Made by a program: the position numbers and the translations under genes. DNA of 64,000 bases. Source: Paenibacillus campinasensis (lineage in GTDB: Bacteria; Bacillota; Bacilli; Paenibacillales; Paenibacillaceae). Every line of letters starts with the position of its first letter. Within the stretch, counting starts at the first letter, position 1. Below, piece by piece: positions 17,095 to 25,567 of the stretch. The stretch spans positions 101,231 through 165,230 of the forward strand of contig NZ_NPBY01000010.1 of assembly GCF_002272015.1 (NCBI RefSeq), given 5' to 3'. The notes beneath the pieces were generated by a model. It searched no databases. It worked only from the letters and a program-made list of their open reading frames with translations, and had not been told where the DNA came from.

Positions 17095-18589
17095 GCTAGC
17101 TAAGGAAATTGTCATCGGGTTTATCCCCGTCCTTATTGTGTTTCTGGCTTATATCGGCGTGAACATCGTTCCGCTGCTTATTGCAGGCGCGCTGATCGGA
17201 GGGCTGCTGCTGGTGGCCAAGCTGAAAGGCGGCATCGCTGTGGGCGCTGGTCAGGAGCGCAAACGGAAGAAAAGCGGGCCGGCCAAGCTGACCTTTGAAG
17301 AGATCGGCGGGCAGGACAATGCCAAGCAGGAGCTGCGCGAGGCGCTCGATTTTCTGATTCGGCATGAAGATATTAAGAAATTCGGCATTCGCCCCTTGAA
17401 GGGCATTTTGCTGACAGGGCCTCCGGGAACAGGAAAAACGCTGATGGCCAAGGCGGCGGCGCATTATACCAACTCCGTGTTTGTAGCAGCATCAGGCAGT
17501 GAGTTTGTTGAAATGTATGTCGGTGTAGGTGCCGGGCGAATCCGGGATTTGTTCAAGGATGCTCGTAACCGAGCGGCAAAAGAAAACAAGCAGAACGCGA
17601 TCATCTTCATCGACGAAATTGATGTGATCGGCGGCAAGCGTGAAGGCGGACAGCAGCGTGAATATGACCAGACGCTGAACCAGCTGTTGACCGAGATGGA
17701 CGGTATCTATTCCCAGGACACCCCGCGGATTCTTGTCATTGCAGCGACGAACCGGAAAGAAATGCTCGATAGCGCGCTTCTTCGTCCCGGCAGGTTCGAC
17801 CGACTAATCCAGGTGGACCTCCCGGACAAAAAGGGCAGAGCGCATATTTTGAGGCTGCATGCGGATAACAAGCCGCTCGCACCGGATGTCGATCTGGACA
17901 AAATCGCGGAGGAAACGTACGGATTCTCCGGCGCACAGCTCGAAAGCGTCATGAATGAAGCGGCGATCTATACGATGCGTGAGGAAGCCAGCATGATCAC
18001 ACAGCGCCATCTGTCCATGTCCATTGATAAAGTGATGATGGGCGAGCGCTCTGACCGGGAGTCGAATACCGAAGAGAAGCGGCGGGTGGCTATCCATGAG
18101 CTTGGACATGCCATCATGGCAGAGCTGGTTCGTCCGGGAAGCGTGAAGCAGGTTGCGCTCAGCCCGCGCGGCAAGGCGCTCGGCTATGTGCGGCACAATC
18201 CGCAGCAGGAGCAGTACTTGTATACCAGGACATTCCTGGAAGAGCAGATCATGATTGCGCTTGGCGGGGCAGCTGCCGAAGAAATCTATTACGGCGGGCG
18301 CAGTACCGGCTCTAGCAATGACTTTGAACAGTCGCTGAACATCGTGGAGACGATGATGAAATCGGGCCTCACTTCGCTCGGCATTATCAATATGAATATG
18401 GTGACGACTGAGGAGCTCATGAGAGAGAACAATAAGATTTTGGAAGCGTTGATGGGCCGCACGAAACAGATGCTAGAACAAAATCGGCCGATTTTCGACA
18501 ACTCACTTGATATCCTGATGAAGGAGGAACTTCTCTCCGGGGAACAATTCCGTTGTCAATTTCGTGAAAATACAATTTTACCAGCATAA
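17087..18589 (+). CDS. FtsH-like AAA membrane protease lacking the external domain
   Basis: A 500-residue FtsH paralogue. Two hydrophobic segments (about 8-26 and 28-44) are almost contiguous, so the usual ~75-residue extracytoplasmic domain is absent. The AAA domain has Walker A TGPPGTGKT (about 109-117), Walker B IIFIDEID, and the second region of homology ATNRKEMLDSALLRPGRFDR. The M41 peptidase has HELGH (canonical HEAGH; about 344-348) and SSNDF supplying the third zinc ligand. It should be an ATP-dependent membrane protease. B. subtilis has one longer FtsH, so this is likely an additional specialised copy. Confidence 0.88.
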   Translation: MSKLAKEIVIGFIPVLIVFLAYIGVNIVPLLIAGALIGGLLLVAKLKGGIAVGAGQERKRKKSGPAKLTFEEIGGQDNAKQELREALDFLIRHEDIKKFGIRPLKGILLTGPPGTGKTLMAKAAAHYTNSVFVAASGSEFVEMYVGVGAGRIRDLFKDARNRAAKENKQNAIIFIDEIDVIGGKREGGQQREYDQTLNQLLTEMDGIYSQDTPRILVIAATNRKEMLDSALLRPGRFDRLIQVDLPDKKGRAHILRLHADNKPLAPDVDLDKIAEETYGFSGAQLESVMNEAAIYTMREEASMITQRHLSMSIDKVMMGERSDRESNTEEKRRVAIHELGHAIMAELVRPGSVKQVALSPRGKALGYVRHNPQQEQYLYTRTFLEEQIMIALGGAAAEEIYYGGRSTGSSNDFEQSLNIVETMMKSGLTSLGIINMNMVTTEELMRENNKILEALMGRTKQMLEQNRPIFDNSLDILMKEELLSGEQFRCQFRENTILPA

Positions 18590-18614
18590 AATGTTATGCT
18601 GGTTATTTTTTTTT
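18581..18614 (+). terminator. Terminator overlapping the FtsH-like stop codon
   Basis: CCAGCATAA (the last codons and stop), AATG loop, TTATGCTGG, then TTATTTTTTTTT. A perfect 9-bp stem. Confidence 0.88.
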
Positions 18615-18645
18615 ACTTTTTTCTCGTGCTAAGATATTATTATAG

Positions 18646-18690
18646 TTTGTCGTCTAATAGTATGTATTTTTCGACAAATAGGGGTACAAT
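18646..18690 (+). promoter_or_regulatory. Putative Spo0A box and promoter upstream of hbd-ackA
   Basis: TTCGACAAA at 18670-18678 is the exact reverse complement of the consensus 0A box TTTGTCGAA. A partial match TTTGTCGTC lies at 18646-18654. A -10-like TACAAT is at 18685-18690. Binding by Spo0A is inferred from the motif only. Confidence 0.45.
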
Positions 18691-18726
18691 AGAGCAAGAG
18701 ATACAGAAAGGATGGAGAGAACAACC

Positions 18727-19599
18727 ATGCATTTCAAAAAAATCGGCGTCATCGGCGGCGGAACCATGGGGCAAGGAATTGCCGAAATGTTAGCTGCCAA
18801 GGGGCTTGACGTGCTGCTGGTGGAGAAAACACCGGAGAGACTGGACTATTCGTATAGCATGATCGAAACCAGCCTCGATAAGCAGCTCGAGAAGTGGGGA
18901 ATTACACAGGCGGAGAAGAAGCTTATTCTTAGCCGCATCCAGAAGGTGACACATTTTGCAGAGCTCAGCTCCTGTGATATGGTCATCGAAACGATCATCG
19001 AGGATCTGGATGCGAAGAAGAAAGTATTCGAGAAGCTGGATGAAGTATGCCCGAGCCATATTATACTCGCCAGCAACACCTCCACGCTCAGCTTGACCGA
19101 GCTTGCAAGCTCGACCAAGTATCCGGAGCGTGTCATTGGCATGCACTTTATTCACCCTGTATCCAAAGTAGATTTGGTTGAAATTATTCGGGGTCTTAAA
19201 ACTTCAGATCATACATTTACAGAAACGAAGCATTTCGTTGAAGAAATTACAAATAAAAAAGGGATTATGGTATACGAATCCCCAGGCTTTGTCACAACGA
19301 GAATGATCACGCTCTTGATCAATGAAGCGATGCATCTGCTTCAGGAGGGCGTAGCTTCGGCCGAGGATATCGATGATGCCATGAGAATCGGTTACAACTT
19401 CCAGCACGGCCCGCTCGAAATGGCAGACCGCTTCGGTCTGGATTCCATTCTCGCAGCGCTGGAACGCATGTTCCGCGAGTACGGGGAGCTGAAATACCGT
19501 CCGTCCATCGTGCTCAAGAAGATGGTGCGCGCGGGACAGCTCGGCGTGAAGACGGGAGAGGGCTTTTTCAAGTACGACAAGGATGGTGACCGCATATGA
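18727..19599 (+). CDS. hbd: 3-hydroxybutyryl-CoA dehydrogenase
   Basis: A 290-residue NAD-dependent 3-hydroxyacyl-CoA dehydrogenase. The N-terminal Rossmann motif is IGVIGGGTMGQGIAEML (residues 5-21). The catalytic region is VIGMHFIHPVSKVDLVEII with the conserved His (about 139), and the C-terminal dimerisation domain includes GYNFQHGPLEMADRFGLD. The frame is open from 18712, but ATG 18727 behind AAAGGATGGAGAG is preferred. It is coupled to ackA by a 4-nt overlap. This may reflect a butanoate or beta-oxidation role; no other genes of that path are adjacent. Confidence 0.88.
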   Translation: MHFKKIGVIGGGTMGQGIAEMLAAKGLDVLLVEKTPERLDYSYSMIETSLDKQLEKWGITQAEKKLILSRIQKVTHFAELSSCDMVIETIIEDLDAKKKVFEKLDEVCPSHIILASNTSTLSLTELASSTKYPERVIGMHFIHPVSKVDLVEIIRGLKTSDHTFTETKHFVEEITNKKGIMVYESPGFVTTRMITLLINEAMHLLQEGVASAEDIDDAMRIGYNFQHGPLEMADRFGLDSILAALERMFREYGELKYRPSIVLKKMVRAGQLGVKTGEGFFKYDKDGDRI

Positions 19600-20810
19600 A
19601 CATTCTCGTAATTAATGCCGGCAGCTCGTCGCTGAAATACCAGCTGTATAATATGAGCGATGAATCCGTATTGGCCAAAGGACTTGTAGAACGCATCGGT
19701 ATGGACTCCTCCATTCTTACGCATAAACCGACTGGCAAGCAGGAAGTAACCGAAGTCAGCGAAATTTTGGAGCACACTACGGCGATCCGTAAGGTTCTTG
19801 GCATGCTTACAGATGCAGAGCATGGCGTCATCAGCACAATTCATGACATTCAGGCAGTAGGACACCGCGTCGTGCACGGGGGCGAATCCTTTAAGGAATC
19901 GGCGCTTGTGAACAGTGAGGCCAAGTCGGAAATTCGTCGTCTGTTCGATCTTGCGCCACTGCATAACCCGGCTTCGATGATGGGGATTCAAGCGGCAGAG
20001 ACCAACATGCCAGGCATTCCGCAGGTCGTTGTCTTTGATACGGCGTTCCATCAGACGATGCCTGAAAAATCTTATCTGTACGCTATTCCTAGAGTTCTTT
20101 ATAATAAGTATAAGGTGCGTCGCTATGGCGCTCACGGCACCTCCCATGCTTATGTCAGTCAGGCGGCTGCAGAGTTTCTGAACCGTCCGATCGAGGATTT
20201 GAAAATTATCACCTGCCATATCGGCAACGGCGCTTCGCTTACTGCGGTACAGGGCGGAAAATCGGTGGACACATCGATGGGTATGACGCCGCTTGAAGGC
20301 CTGATGATGGGAACGCGCAGCGGTGATCTGGATCCGGCGATCGTGCCATACGTGATGAACAAGGAAGAGCTGACGGTCAACGAGGTGAACTCGATGCTGA
20401 ACAAGCATAGCGGTCTTCTCGCCATTTCCGGTGTCAGCAGCGATATGCGCGAAATTACGGAGGGCATGGAGAAGGGTGAGCCGAATTCGACTTTGGCATT
20501 CGATATGTACGAATACCGCCTCCGGAAATACATTGGCTCCTATGCAGCAGCCATGAACGGCGTGGATGTGATCGTGTTCACCGCCGGCGTAGGCGAGAAC
20601 TCGATTGTGCTGCGTCAGCGCGTGCTGGAGCAGCTTACCTATCTTGGCGTAGAATTGGATGAGGAATTGAACAAAATTCGCTCCGGCGATCCGCGCCGTA
20701 TTTCCACAGCGAACTCCAAAGTGGAGGTGCTGGTGATCCCGACAAACGAAGAGTTGGTCATTGCAAGGGATACGCATCGCATCGTACAAGCTTCACAGCT
20801 TGAAAAGTAG
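19596..20810 (+). CDS. ackA: Acetate kinase
   Basis: A 404-residue ASKHA-fold kinase interconverting acetyl phosphate plus ADP with acetate plus ATP. The N-terminal signature is VINAGSSSLKYQLYN (residues 4-18). Further conserved segments are HRVVHGGESF (about 89-98), the catalytic VFDTAFHQTMP, CHIGNGASLTAV and VFTAGVGENS. It starts inside the hbd stop (ATGA), so both form one unit. asnS follows 23 nt later with its own ribosome site. Confidence 0.95.
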   Translation: MNILVINAGSSSLKYQLYNMSDESVLAKGLVERIGMDSSILTHKPTGKQEVTEVSEILEHTTAIRKVLGMLTDAEHGVISTIHDIQAVGHRVVHGGESFKESALVNSEAKSEIRRLFDLAPLHNPASMMGIQAAETNMPGIPQVVVFDTAFHQTMPEKSYLYAIPRVLYNKYKVRRYGAHGTSHAYVSQAAAEFLNRPIEDLKIITCHIGNGASLTAVQGGKSVDTSMGMTPLEGLMMGTRSGDLDPAIVPYVMNKEELTVNEVNSMLNKHSGLLAISGVSSDMREITEGMEKGEPNSTLAFDMYEYRLRKYIGSYAAAMNGVDVIVFTAGVGENSIVLRQRVLEQLTYLGVELDEELNKIRSGDPRRISTANSKVEVLVIPTNEELVIARDTHRIVQASQLEK

Positions 20811-20833
20811 TGATATAAGGGAGAGATTATAGC

Positions 20834-22129
20834 ATGGCGACCAAAAGTGTGATTCGTCACGTGAGCCAGCACGTCGGTCAGAGCGTAACCATCGGCGCCT
20901 GGATCAACAACAAACGTTCCAGCGGAAAAATTCAATTTTTGCAGCTGCGGGACGGAACGGGATACATCCAGGGCGTAGTGGTCAAAAGTGAAGTGCCCGA
21001 GCAGGTATGGAATGATGCCAAAAGCTTGACCCAGGAGAGCTCTTTGTATGTGACCGGCGTCATACGTGAGGAACCGCGCAGCCAATCCGGGTATGAAATG
21101 ACCGTGACCGGAATTGAAATTATTCATCTTACAGAGAACTACCCGATTACGCCGAAGGAGCACGGTGTTGATTTTCTGATGGACCATCGTCATCTGTGGC
21201 TCCGTTCGCAGAAGCAGCGGGCGATTATGGTGATCCGTGCGGAAATCATTCGCGCAGTGCAGGAATATTTCGATACGAACGGCTTCACGCTGGTTGACCC
21301 GCCGATTCTGACGCCAACGTCCGCGGAGGGCACGACGAATCTGTTCCACACCAAATATTTTGAAGAGGATGCCTATCTGACCCAGAGCGGCCAGCTGTAC
21401 CTTGAGGCTGCAGCCATGGCGCTCGGTAAAGTGTATTCCTTCGGTCCGACGTTCCGGGCTGAAAAGTCCAAAACTCGCCGCCACCTGATCGAGTTCTGGA
21501 TGATTGAGCCGGAGATGGCCTTCACAGACCATGAGGAGAGCCTTCAGGTGCAGGAGCAGTTTATTACGCATGTCGTTCAATCGGTCGTTAAAAACTGCCG
21601 TCAGGAGCTGGAGACCATCGGTCGCGATATTTCCAAGCTGGAGGCGATTTCGGCTCCGTTCCCGCGGATTACGTATGACGAAGCGATTGAGTTCCTGAAC
21701 TCGAAAGGCTTTGACGTTCCATGGGGCGAGGACTTTGGTGCTCCGCATGAGACGGCGATTGCTGAAAATTATGACAAGCCGGTATTCATTACCCATTATC
21801 CGGCTAGCATCAAAGCATTCTATATGAAGCCGGATCCGAATCGTCCGGAGGTCGTACTGTGCGCCGATATGATCGCGCCAGAGGGCTACGGGGAGATTAT
21901 CGGAGGATCGCAGCGGATCGATGATCCTGAGCTGCTGGAGGAGCGGTTCAAGGAGCATGAGCTGTCTATGGATACCTATCAGTGGTATATGGACATTCGC
22001 AGATACGGCTCTGTTCCGCATTCCGGCTTCGGGCTCGGACTTGAGCGTACCGTAGCCTGGATTTGCGGCTTGGAGCATGTGCGCGAAACGATTCCGTTCC
22101 CGCGGATGCTGTACCGGTTGTACCCGTAA
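20834..22129 (+). CDS. asnS: Asparaginyl-tRNA synthetase
   Basis: A 431-residue class IIb synthetase. The N-terminal OB-fold anticodon-binding domain (residues ~10-105) contains GRWIN-equivalent [21 protein letters not shown]. The class II core has motif 2 [21 protein letters not shown] (about 204-224) and motif 3 [15 protein letters not shown] near the C-terminus. The N- and C-terminal features fit AsnRS rather than AspRS, and asnS-dnaD adjacency is conserved in Bacillus. Confidence 0.95.
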   Translation: MATKSVIRHVSQHVGQSVTIGAWINNKRSSGKIQFLQLRDGTGYIQGVVVKSEVPEQVWNDAKSLTQESSLYVTGVIREEPRSQSGYEMTVTGIEIIHLTENYPITPKEHGVDFLMDHRHLWLRSQKQRAIMVIRAEIIRAVQEYFDTNGFTLVDPPILTPTSAEGTTNLFHTKYFEEDAYLTQSGQLYLEAAAMALGKVYSFGPTFRAEKSKTRRHLIEFWMIEPEMAFTDHEESLQVQEQFITHVVQSVVKNCRQELETIGRDISKLEAISAPFPRITYDEAIEFLNSKGFDVPWGEDFGAPHETAIAENYDKPVFITHYPASIKAFYMKPDPNRPEVVLCADMIAPEGYGEIIGGSQRIDDPELLEERFKEHELSMDTYQWYMDIRRYGSVPHSGFGLGLERTVAWICGLEHVRETIPFPRMLYRLYP

Positions 22130-22146
22130 CCGTGAGAGGTGAGTCT

Positions 22147-22866
22147 ATGGACCGCAGCGACTTGGCGGCAGGAATGGCTGCCGGCATGAGCCAGCGAATG
22201 GCTGTGCTGCCATACGCTTTTCTCCGACATTATCGCTCTCTCGGGATCAGCGATCGTGAAGCGATGCTGCTCATCCACCTGATCGGATATCAACAGGTGG
22301 AATACAACGAATTTCCTTCGATTGAAGAGCTGCAGCAGGTCACTGGCGTTTCGCCGGAGACGATCGCGGCAAGCTTGCAGCGATTGATCAAGGAAGGGCT
22401 GCTCGGCATCGACGAGTATGTGGACGAAGAGCAGGGGATTCACTATGAGCGCTACAACCTGAACCAGTTATACGAGAAGCTAGCGGCACGCCTGTCGGAG
22501 GAAGCTGAGGGGCCATCAGGCCGCGGCAAGGTTCGTTCTGCTCCATCGGCCAGGTCCCGGAATGAATTGCGGGAAACGGCTGCTTCCCTCGCGGCTCCGG
22601 TGAAGGAAGAGCGGAATCTGTTTACGATTTTTGAGAAAGAATTCGGCCGGCCGTTATCCCCGATGGAGCTGGAGACAATCTCCGGCTGGGTCGATGAGGA
22701 TCGTTATCCGGACGAGCTTATTCTGCTTGCTTTGAAGGAAGCGGTATTTGCCGGAAAGCTTCATTTTCGTTATATTGATAGAATTCTGCTGGAATGGAGC
22801 CGTAATCGCGTACGCACCGTCCAGGATGCCAAAGCGTATACGCAAAAATTCAGAGGCAGATCATAA
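22147..22866 (+). CDS. dnaD: DNA replication initiation protein DnaD
   Basis: A 239-residue primosome component that helps DnaA and DnaB load the replicative helicase. The N-terminal winged-helix domain covers ~1-110 (LGISDREAMLLIHLIGYQQ; TGVSPETIAASLQRLIKEGLL). The C-terminal DnaB_2 domain starts LFTIFEKEFGRPLSPMELETI and contains the YIDRILLEW motif. The frame opens in asnS, but ATG 22147 after GTGAGAGGTGAG is the plausible start. In B. subtilis nth follows dnaD; here nth is ~24 kb away. Confidence 0.93.
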   Translation: MDRSDLAAGMAAGMSQRMAVLPYAFLRHYRSLGISDREAMLLIHLIGYQQVEYNEFPSIEELQQVTGVSPETIAASLQRLIKEGLLGIDEYVDEEQGIHYERYNLNQLYEKLAARLSEEAEGPSGRGKVRSAPSARSRNELRETAASLAAPVKEERNLFTIFEKEFGRPLSPMELETISGWVDEDRYPDELILLALKEAVFAGKLHFRYIDRILLEWSRNRVRTVQDAKAYTQKFRGRS

Positions 22867-22877
22867 TGACGGACAAA

Positions 22878-22904
22878 GCACGCCCTTCGGGGCGTGTTTT
22901 TTCT
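22878..22904 (+). terminator. dnaD terminator
   Basis: GCACGCCC, TTCG tetraloop, GGGCGTGT followed by a T-run. Confidence 0.92.
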
Positions 22905-22930
22905 TTCTGGTGTGGTTTAGTTGAATGCTA

Positions 22931-22959
22931 TTGAAACAGGACGGGTTCAAGCGTATCAT
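22931..22959 (+). promoter_or_regulatory. Sigma-A-type promoter of the CPBP protease gene
   Basis: TTGAAA (22931-22936), 17-nt spacer, TATCAT (22954-22959). It lies inside the longest open frame, which argues that translation starts downstream, at 22996. Confidence 0.7.
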
Positions 22960-22995
22960 GAAGGAATATCGTTTCAAGGATGGGGAGACGCCAGT

Positions 22996-23805
22996 TTGCT
23001 TACTAGAGAAGATTCAAGCAGCTTCACAGCAAGCCTGTTATTCATGGTTGTAACGATTATCATTGCGCAGACAGGATCCGCTTATATGATATGGGTGTGG
23101 GGAATTGGATTGATTGTGAGCGGGATACTGCTCCGCAAACGTTCACAAGCGATCTTCAACACAACTATTATGGCAACCGCTCTGCTGCTTGGTTACGTTC
23201 TGTACGAGGCTTTTAGCGCATGGATCCGTCACGGATTGGCCGATACGGGCGATCTGGCCATTGTGTTATCACGTCTGGGATTAATGGTCTTTATATTGCC
23301 GCTGGCTGCGGCCTCATGTAGCTTGGGGCAAGGCAGGCCGCGGCTCATGACTGCAGGACAATGGGGGCGGGCGCTTTATTTTCCATGGATTATTACCGGT
23401 TTTCGGCGAGATCCGGTCTGGCGATTCATGCTTATCTTTGCTGCGGTTTCAGCCGCTGCATTTGCTTTCGTCGTGGATTGGAGCCGGGATGATTTGGCGC
23501 AGCTGGCGTTCTATGCCCTGCTGTTTGCGCTCATCAATGCCGTTCTGGAAGAGTTGTTATGGCGCGGGTATGTCCTAAGCCAGCTGACCGAGGATTACGG
23601 TGATATCAAGGGGCTCGTCATCGGGGGCACAGCGTTTGGTTTCTATCATCTTCATCTTGGTTTTCCCTGGACGATCTGTCTGCTGTTCTCCTTGTTCGGG
23701 ATGATGATGGGAGCTGTGGCGATCCGCTCTCAGGGGCTCGGTCCAGTGATTGTGATGCATGCTGTGATGAATCTGTGGTTTGTGATGAGTGGGATGATTA
23801 TCTGA
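22996..23805 (+). CDS. CPBP-family intramembrane glutamic protease
   Basis: A polytopic membrane protein (~269 residues, about eight hydrophobic segments) of the CAAX protease/bacteriocin-processing family. The catalytic motifs are EELLWRGYVLSQL (EExxxR), FGFYHLHLGFPW (FxxxH) and a late HAVMN. The frame is open from TTG 22921, but a good promoter sits inside that segment. TTG 22996 has AAGGATGGGGAG seven bases ahead, so I use it. Substrate unknown. Stand-alone gene after the dnaD terminator. Confidence 0.82.
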   Translation: MLTREDSSSFTASLLFMVVTIIIAQTGSAYMIWVWGIGLIVSGILLRKRSQAIFNTTIMATALLLGYVLYEAFSAWIRHGLADTGDLAIVLSRLGLMVFILPLAAASCSLGQGRPRLMTAGQWGRALYFPWIITGFRRDPVWRFMLIFAAVSAAAFAFVVDWSRDDLAQLAFYALLFALINAVLEELLWRGYVLSQLTEDYGDIKGLVIGGTAFGFYHLHLGFPWTICLLFSLFGMMMGAVAIRSQGLGPVIVMHAVMNLWFVMSGMII

Positions 23806-23893
23806 CAGCTACATAGGTTCATAGGTTCATATGATATATGGCTAGACTAGGTTGTACCAAACAAAATCAATGATGTTACAGGAGTGAACTTTC

Positions 23894-24403
23894 ATGGAAA
23901 TTACAATACGGACATTAACGCCGGATGACGCAGAGGAGCTTCTCCGTTTAAGCTTGCGGCTCGATCAGGAGACCGCTTATATGCTGTATGAGCCTGGTGA
24001 GCGTAAAACAACGGTTGAACAGCAGCGGAGCAGGTTAACCGCCATCCACGAATCGGAGCATTCCACGTTTATTGGTGCTTTTGACCAGGAACAGCTGGTC
24101 GGATTTATTGCCGGCAATGGCTCCTCGCTTAAACGAGTCCGTCATTCGCTGTATATCGTGATCGGCATCCTTCAGCAATATTCTGGCCAGGGCATTGGCA
24201 AGAAGCTGTTCCGGGAGCTCGAGGCATGGGCGAGGGCGCACGGCATTCACCGTATGGAGCTGACGGTGATGGCTCATAACGAGCCAGCGGTGAAGCTATA
24301 CACGGCGATGGGGTTTGAAATAGAGGGGACCAAGAAGCATTCGCTGATCCTAAACGGTGCCTATATTGATGAATATTACATGGCCAAAATATTGGAGAAT
24401 TGA
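23894..24403 (+). CDS. GNAT-family N-acetyltransferase
   Basis: A 169-residue acetyl-CoA-dependent acetyltransferase with the GNAT core: IRTLTPDDAEELLRL at the N-terminus, the acetyl-CoA loop QQYSGQGIGKKLFRELEAWA (about 95-114, Q/RxxGxG/A), and the C-terminal NEPAVKLYTAMGFEIEGT motif. The overall pattern resembles RimJ/SpeG-type enzymes, but the substrate cannot be predicted. ATG follows GGAGTGAAC. A terminator follows. Confidence 0.85.
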   Translation: MEITIRTLTPDDAEELLRLSLRLDQETAYMLYEPGERKTTVEQQRSRLTAIHESEHSTFIGAFDQEQLVGFIAGNGSSLKRVRHSLYIVIGILQQYSGQGIGKKLFRELEAWARAHGIHRMELTVMAHNEPAVKLYTAMGFEIEGTKKHSLILNGAYIDEYYMAKILEN

Positions 24404-24435
24404 TCGCGGAATACATATTCAGCCAGTGTGAATGA

Positions 24436-24467
24436 AGCGTCTCTATGGGGCGCTTTTTTATTTTTTT
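24436..24467 (+). terminator. Terminator after GNAT gene
   Basis: AGCGTCTC, TAT, GGGGCGCT (8 bp including G-T pairs), then TTTTTTATTTTTTT. Confidence 0.75.
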
Positions 24468-24532
24468 ATCAAAAAGTGCAGGGGGAGTCCACCCTAATCG
24501 CGTCTATTGCTTATGGGAAGGAGGGGAGAGCC

Positions 24533-25084
24533 ATTGAAGCAGAACAATTAGTCACACGCATCCTCCAGGGCGATCAGGAGGCTTTTCGCGAGCTGGTTGA
24601 ACAGTACAGCCAACATGTGTTTCATACGGCATACTCGGTGCTGCGAGATGTCAAGGAAGCGGAGGATGCATCACAGGAAGTGTTTCTTCAAGTGTACCGG
24701 GCTCTCCCCCAATACCGGTCTGAAGGATTTAAAACCTGGATCACCCGCATTACCTTAAACAAGGCGATCGATATCAAGCGCAAGCTGTCTCGCAAGGTGC
24801 ATGAGCAGGCAGCCGAAGGTATGCAGGAGCTGGACAAGCTGCCCTCCCAAGATGAGGATGTGGTTGCCCTCCTGATTCGCAAGGAGAAGAGGGAAGAACT
24901 TCAGAATAAGTTGGGTGTTCTCCCTGATAACCACAGGGAAGTGGTAACGGCTTTTTATCTGGATGAGAAAAATTATGAGCAGATTGCCGCCGAACTGAAC
25001 ACCACGGTCAAAACAGTGGAATCCAAGCTGTACCGTGCAAGGCAATGGATTCGCAAACGATGGAAGAAGGAGGAATGGAGATGA
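24533..25084 (+). CDS. ECF-type RNA polymerase sigma factor, apparent ATT start
   Basis: An extracytoplasmic-function sigma factor of ~183 residues. Region 2 is FRELVEQYSQHVFHTAYSVLRD then EDASQEVFLQVYRALPQY. Region 4 is LPDNHREVVTAFYLDEKNYEQIAAEL then VKTVESKLYRARQWIRKRW. Homology begins at EAEQLVTRILQGDQEAF. The only codon with a good Shine-Dalgarno (AAGGAGGGG, 24518-24526) at that place is ATT 24533. Upstream in-frame GTGs (24428, 24476) lie in the terminator or have no ribosome site. An ECF-like -10 CGTCTATT at 24501 suggests autoregulation. It overlaps the anti-sigma gene by 4 nt. Confidence 0.88.
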   Translation: MEAEQLVTRILQGDQEAFRELVEQYSQHVFHTAYSVLRDVKEAEDASQEVFLQVYRALPQYRSEGFKTWITRITLNKAIDIKRKLSRKVHEQAAEGMQELDKLPSQDEDVVALLIRKEKREELQNKLGVLPDNHREVVTAFYLDEKNYEQIAAELNTTVKTVESKLYRARQWIRKRWKKEEWR

Positions 25085-25542
25085 AACAGCCTCATCACCA
25101 GCTCAGAAGTGTGGCGGAGGCATATATTCGGGGCGAAGTCTCGGATGATGAAGCCGCCTGGTTTGAAGCTTGCATTACTTCGGACGATTCGGCTCTTGCG
25201 CTCTATATGGAGGCGCTGGCTGATATCGAAGCGGAGCTGCCGACACTGGAAGCGCCCGATCAATTTGCCGAGCGGCTGATTGCGCATGAGAAGATCGTGC
25301 CTTACCGGTCAGCGGTGCCGGAGTCCGATAAGGACAGGCCGAAACGATGGTATGAGCGGCCGCTGTTCCATTATACCATCGCAGCTTCCATCACAATGCT
25401 GTTTATGTTCTCGGGCGCATATGAGCGGCTTCTTCCAGCCGAGGATGGCCTTGTGCCTGCTGCCGATTCCACGATGCCTTCCTACAGCGAGCGATGGGTG
25501 GATACAACGACGGGCTGGATTGACCAGCTCTTGACCAGATAG
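25081..25542 (+). CDS. Putative membrane-anchored anti-sigma factor
   Basis: A 153-residue protein with a cytoplasmic N-terminal half (~100 residues, SVAEAYIRGEVSDDEAAWFEACITSDD, like anti-sigma zinc-finger domains but lacking the HxxxCxxC cysteines), one transmembrane segment at about 100-117 (FHYTIAASITMLFMFSG), and a short external tail. Start ATG 25081 overlaps the sigma stop and follows AGAAGGAGG. Position and topology suggest it holds the ECF sigma factor at the membrane. The absence of the zinc ligands means the interaction mode is unclear. Confidence 0.72.
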   Translation: MKQPHHQLRSVAEAYIRGEVSDDEAAWFEACITSDDSALALYMEALADIEAELPTLEAPDQFAERLIAHEKIVPYRSAVPESDKDRPKRWYERPLFHYTIAASITMLFMFSGAYERLLPAEDGLVPAADSTMPSYSERWVDTTTGWIDQLLTR

Positions 25543-25567
25543 ATTTACGTGAGAGGATGATGTTAAC

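Noticed and set aside
22921..22995. TTG 22921 start for the CPBP protease
   Set aside because: A good TTGAAA-17-TATCAT promoter lies inside this stretch and no ribosome site precedes 22921.
24428..24532. Longer N-terminus of the ECF sigma factor from GTG 24428
   Set aside because: The codon lies just before and through the stem of the GNAT terminator and has no ribosome site; the extra residues do not resemble sigma region 1.
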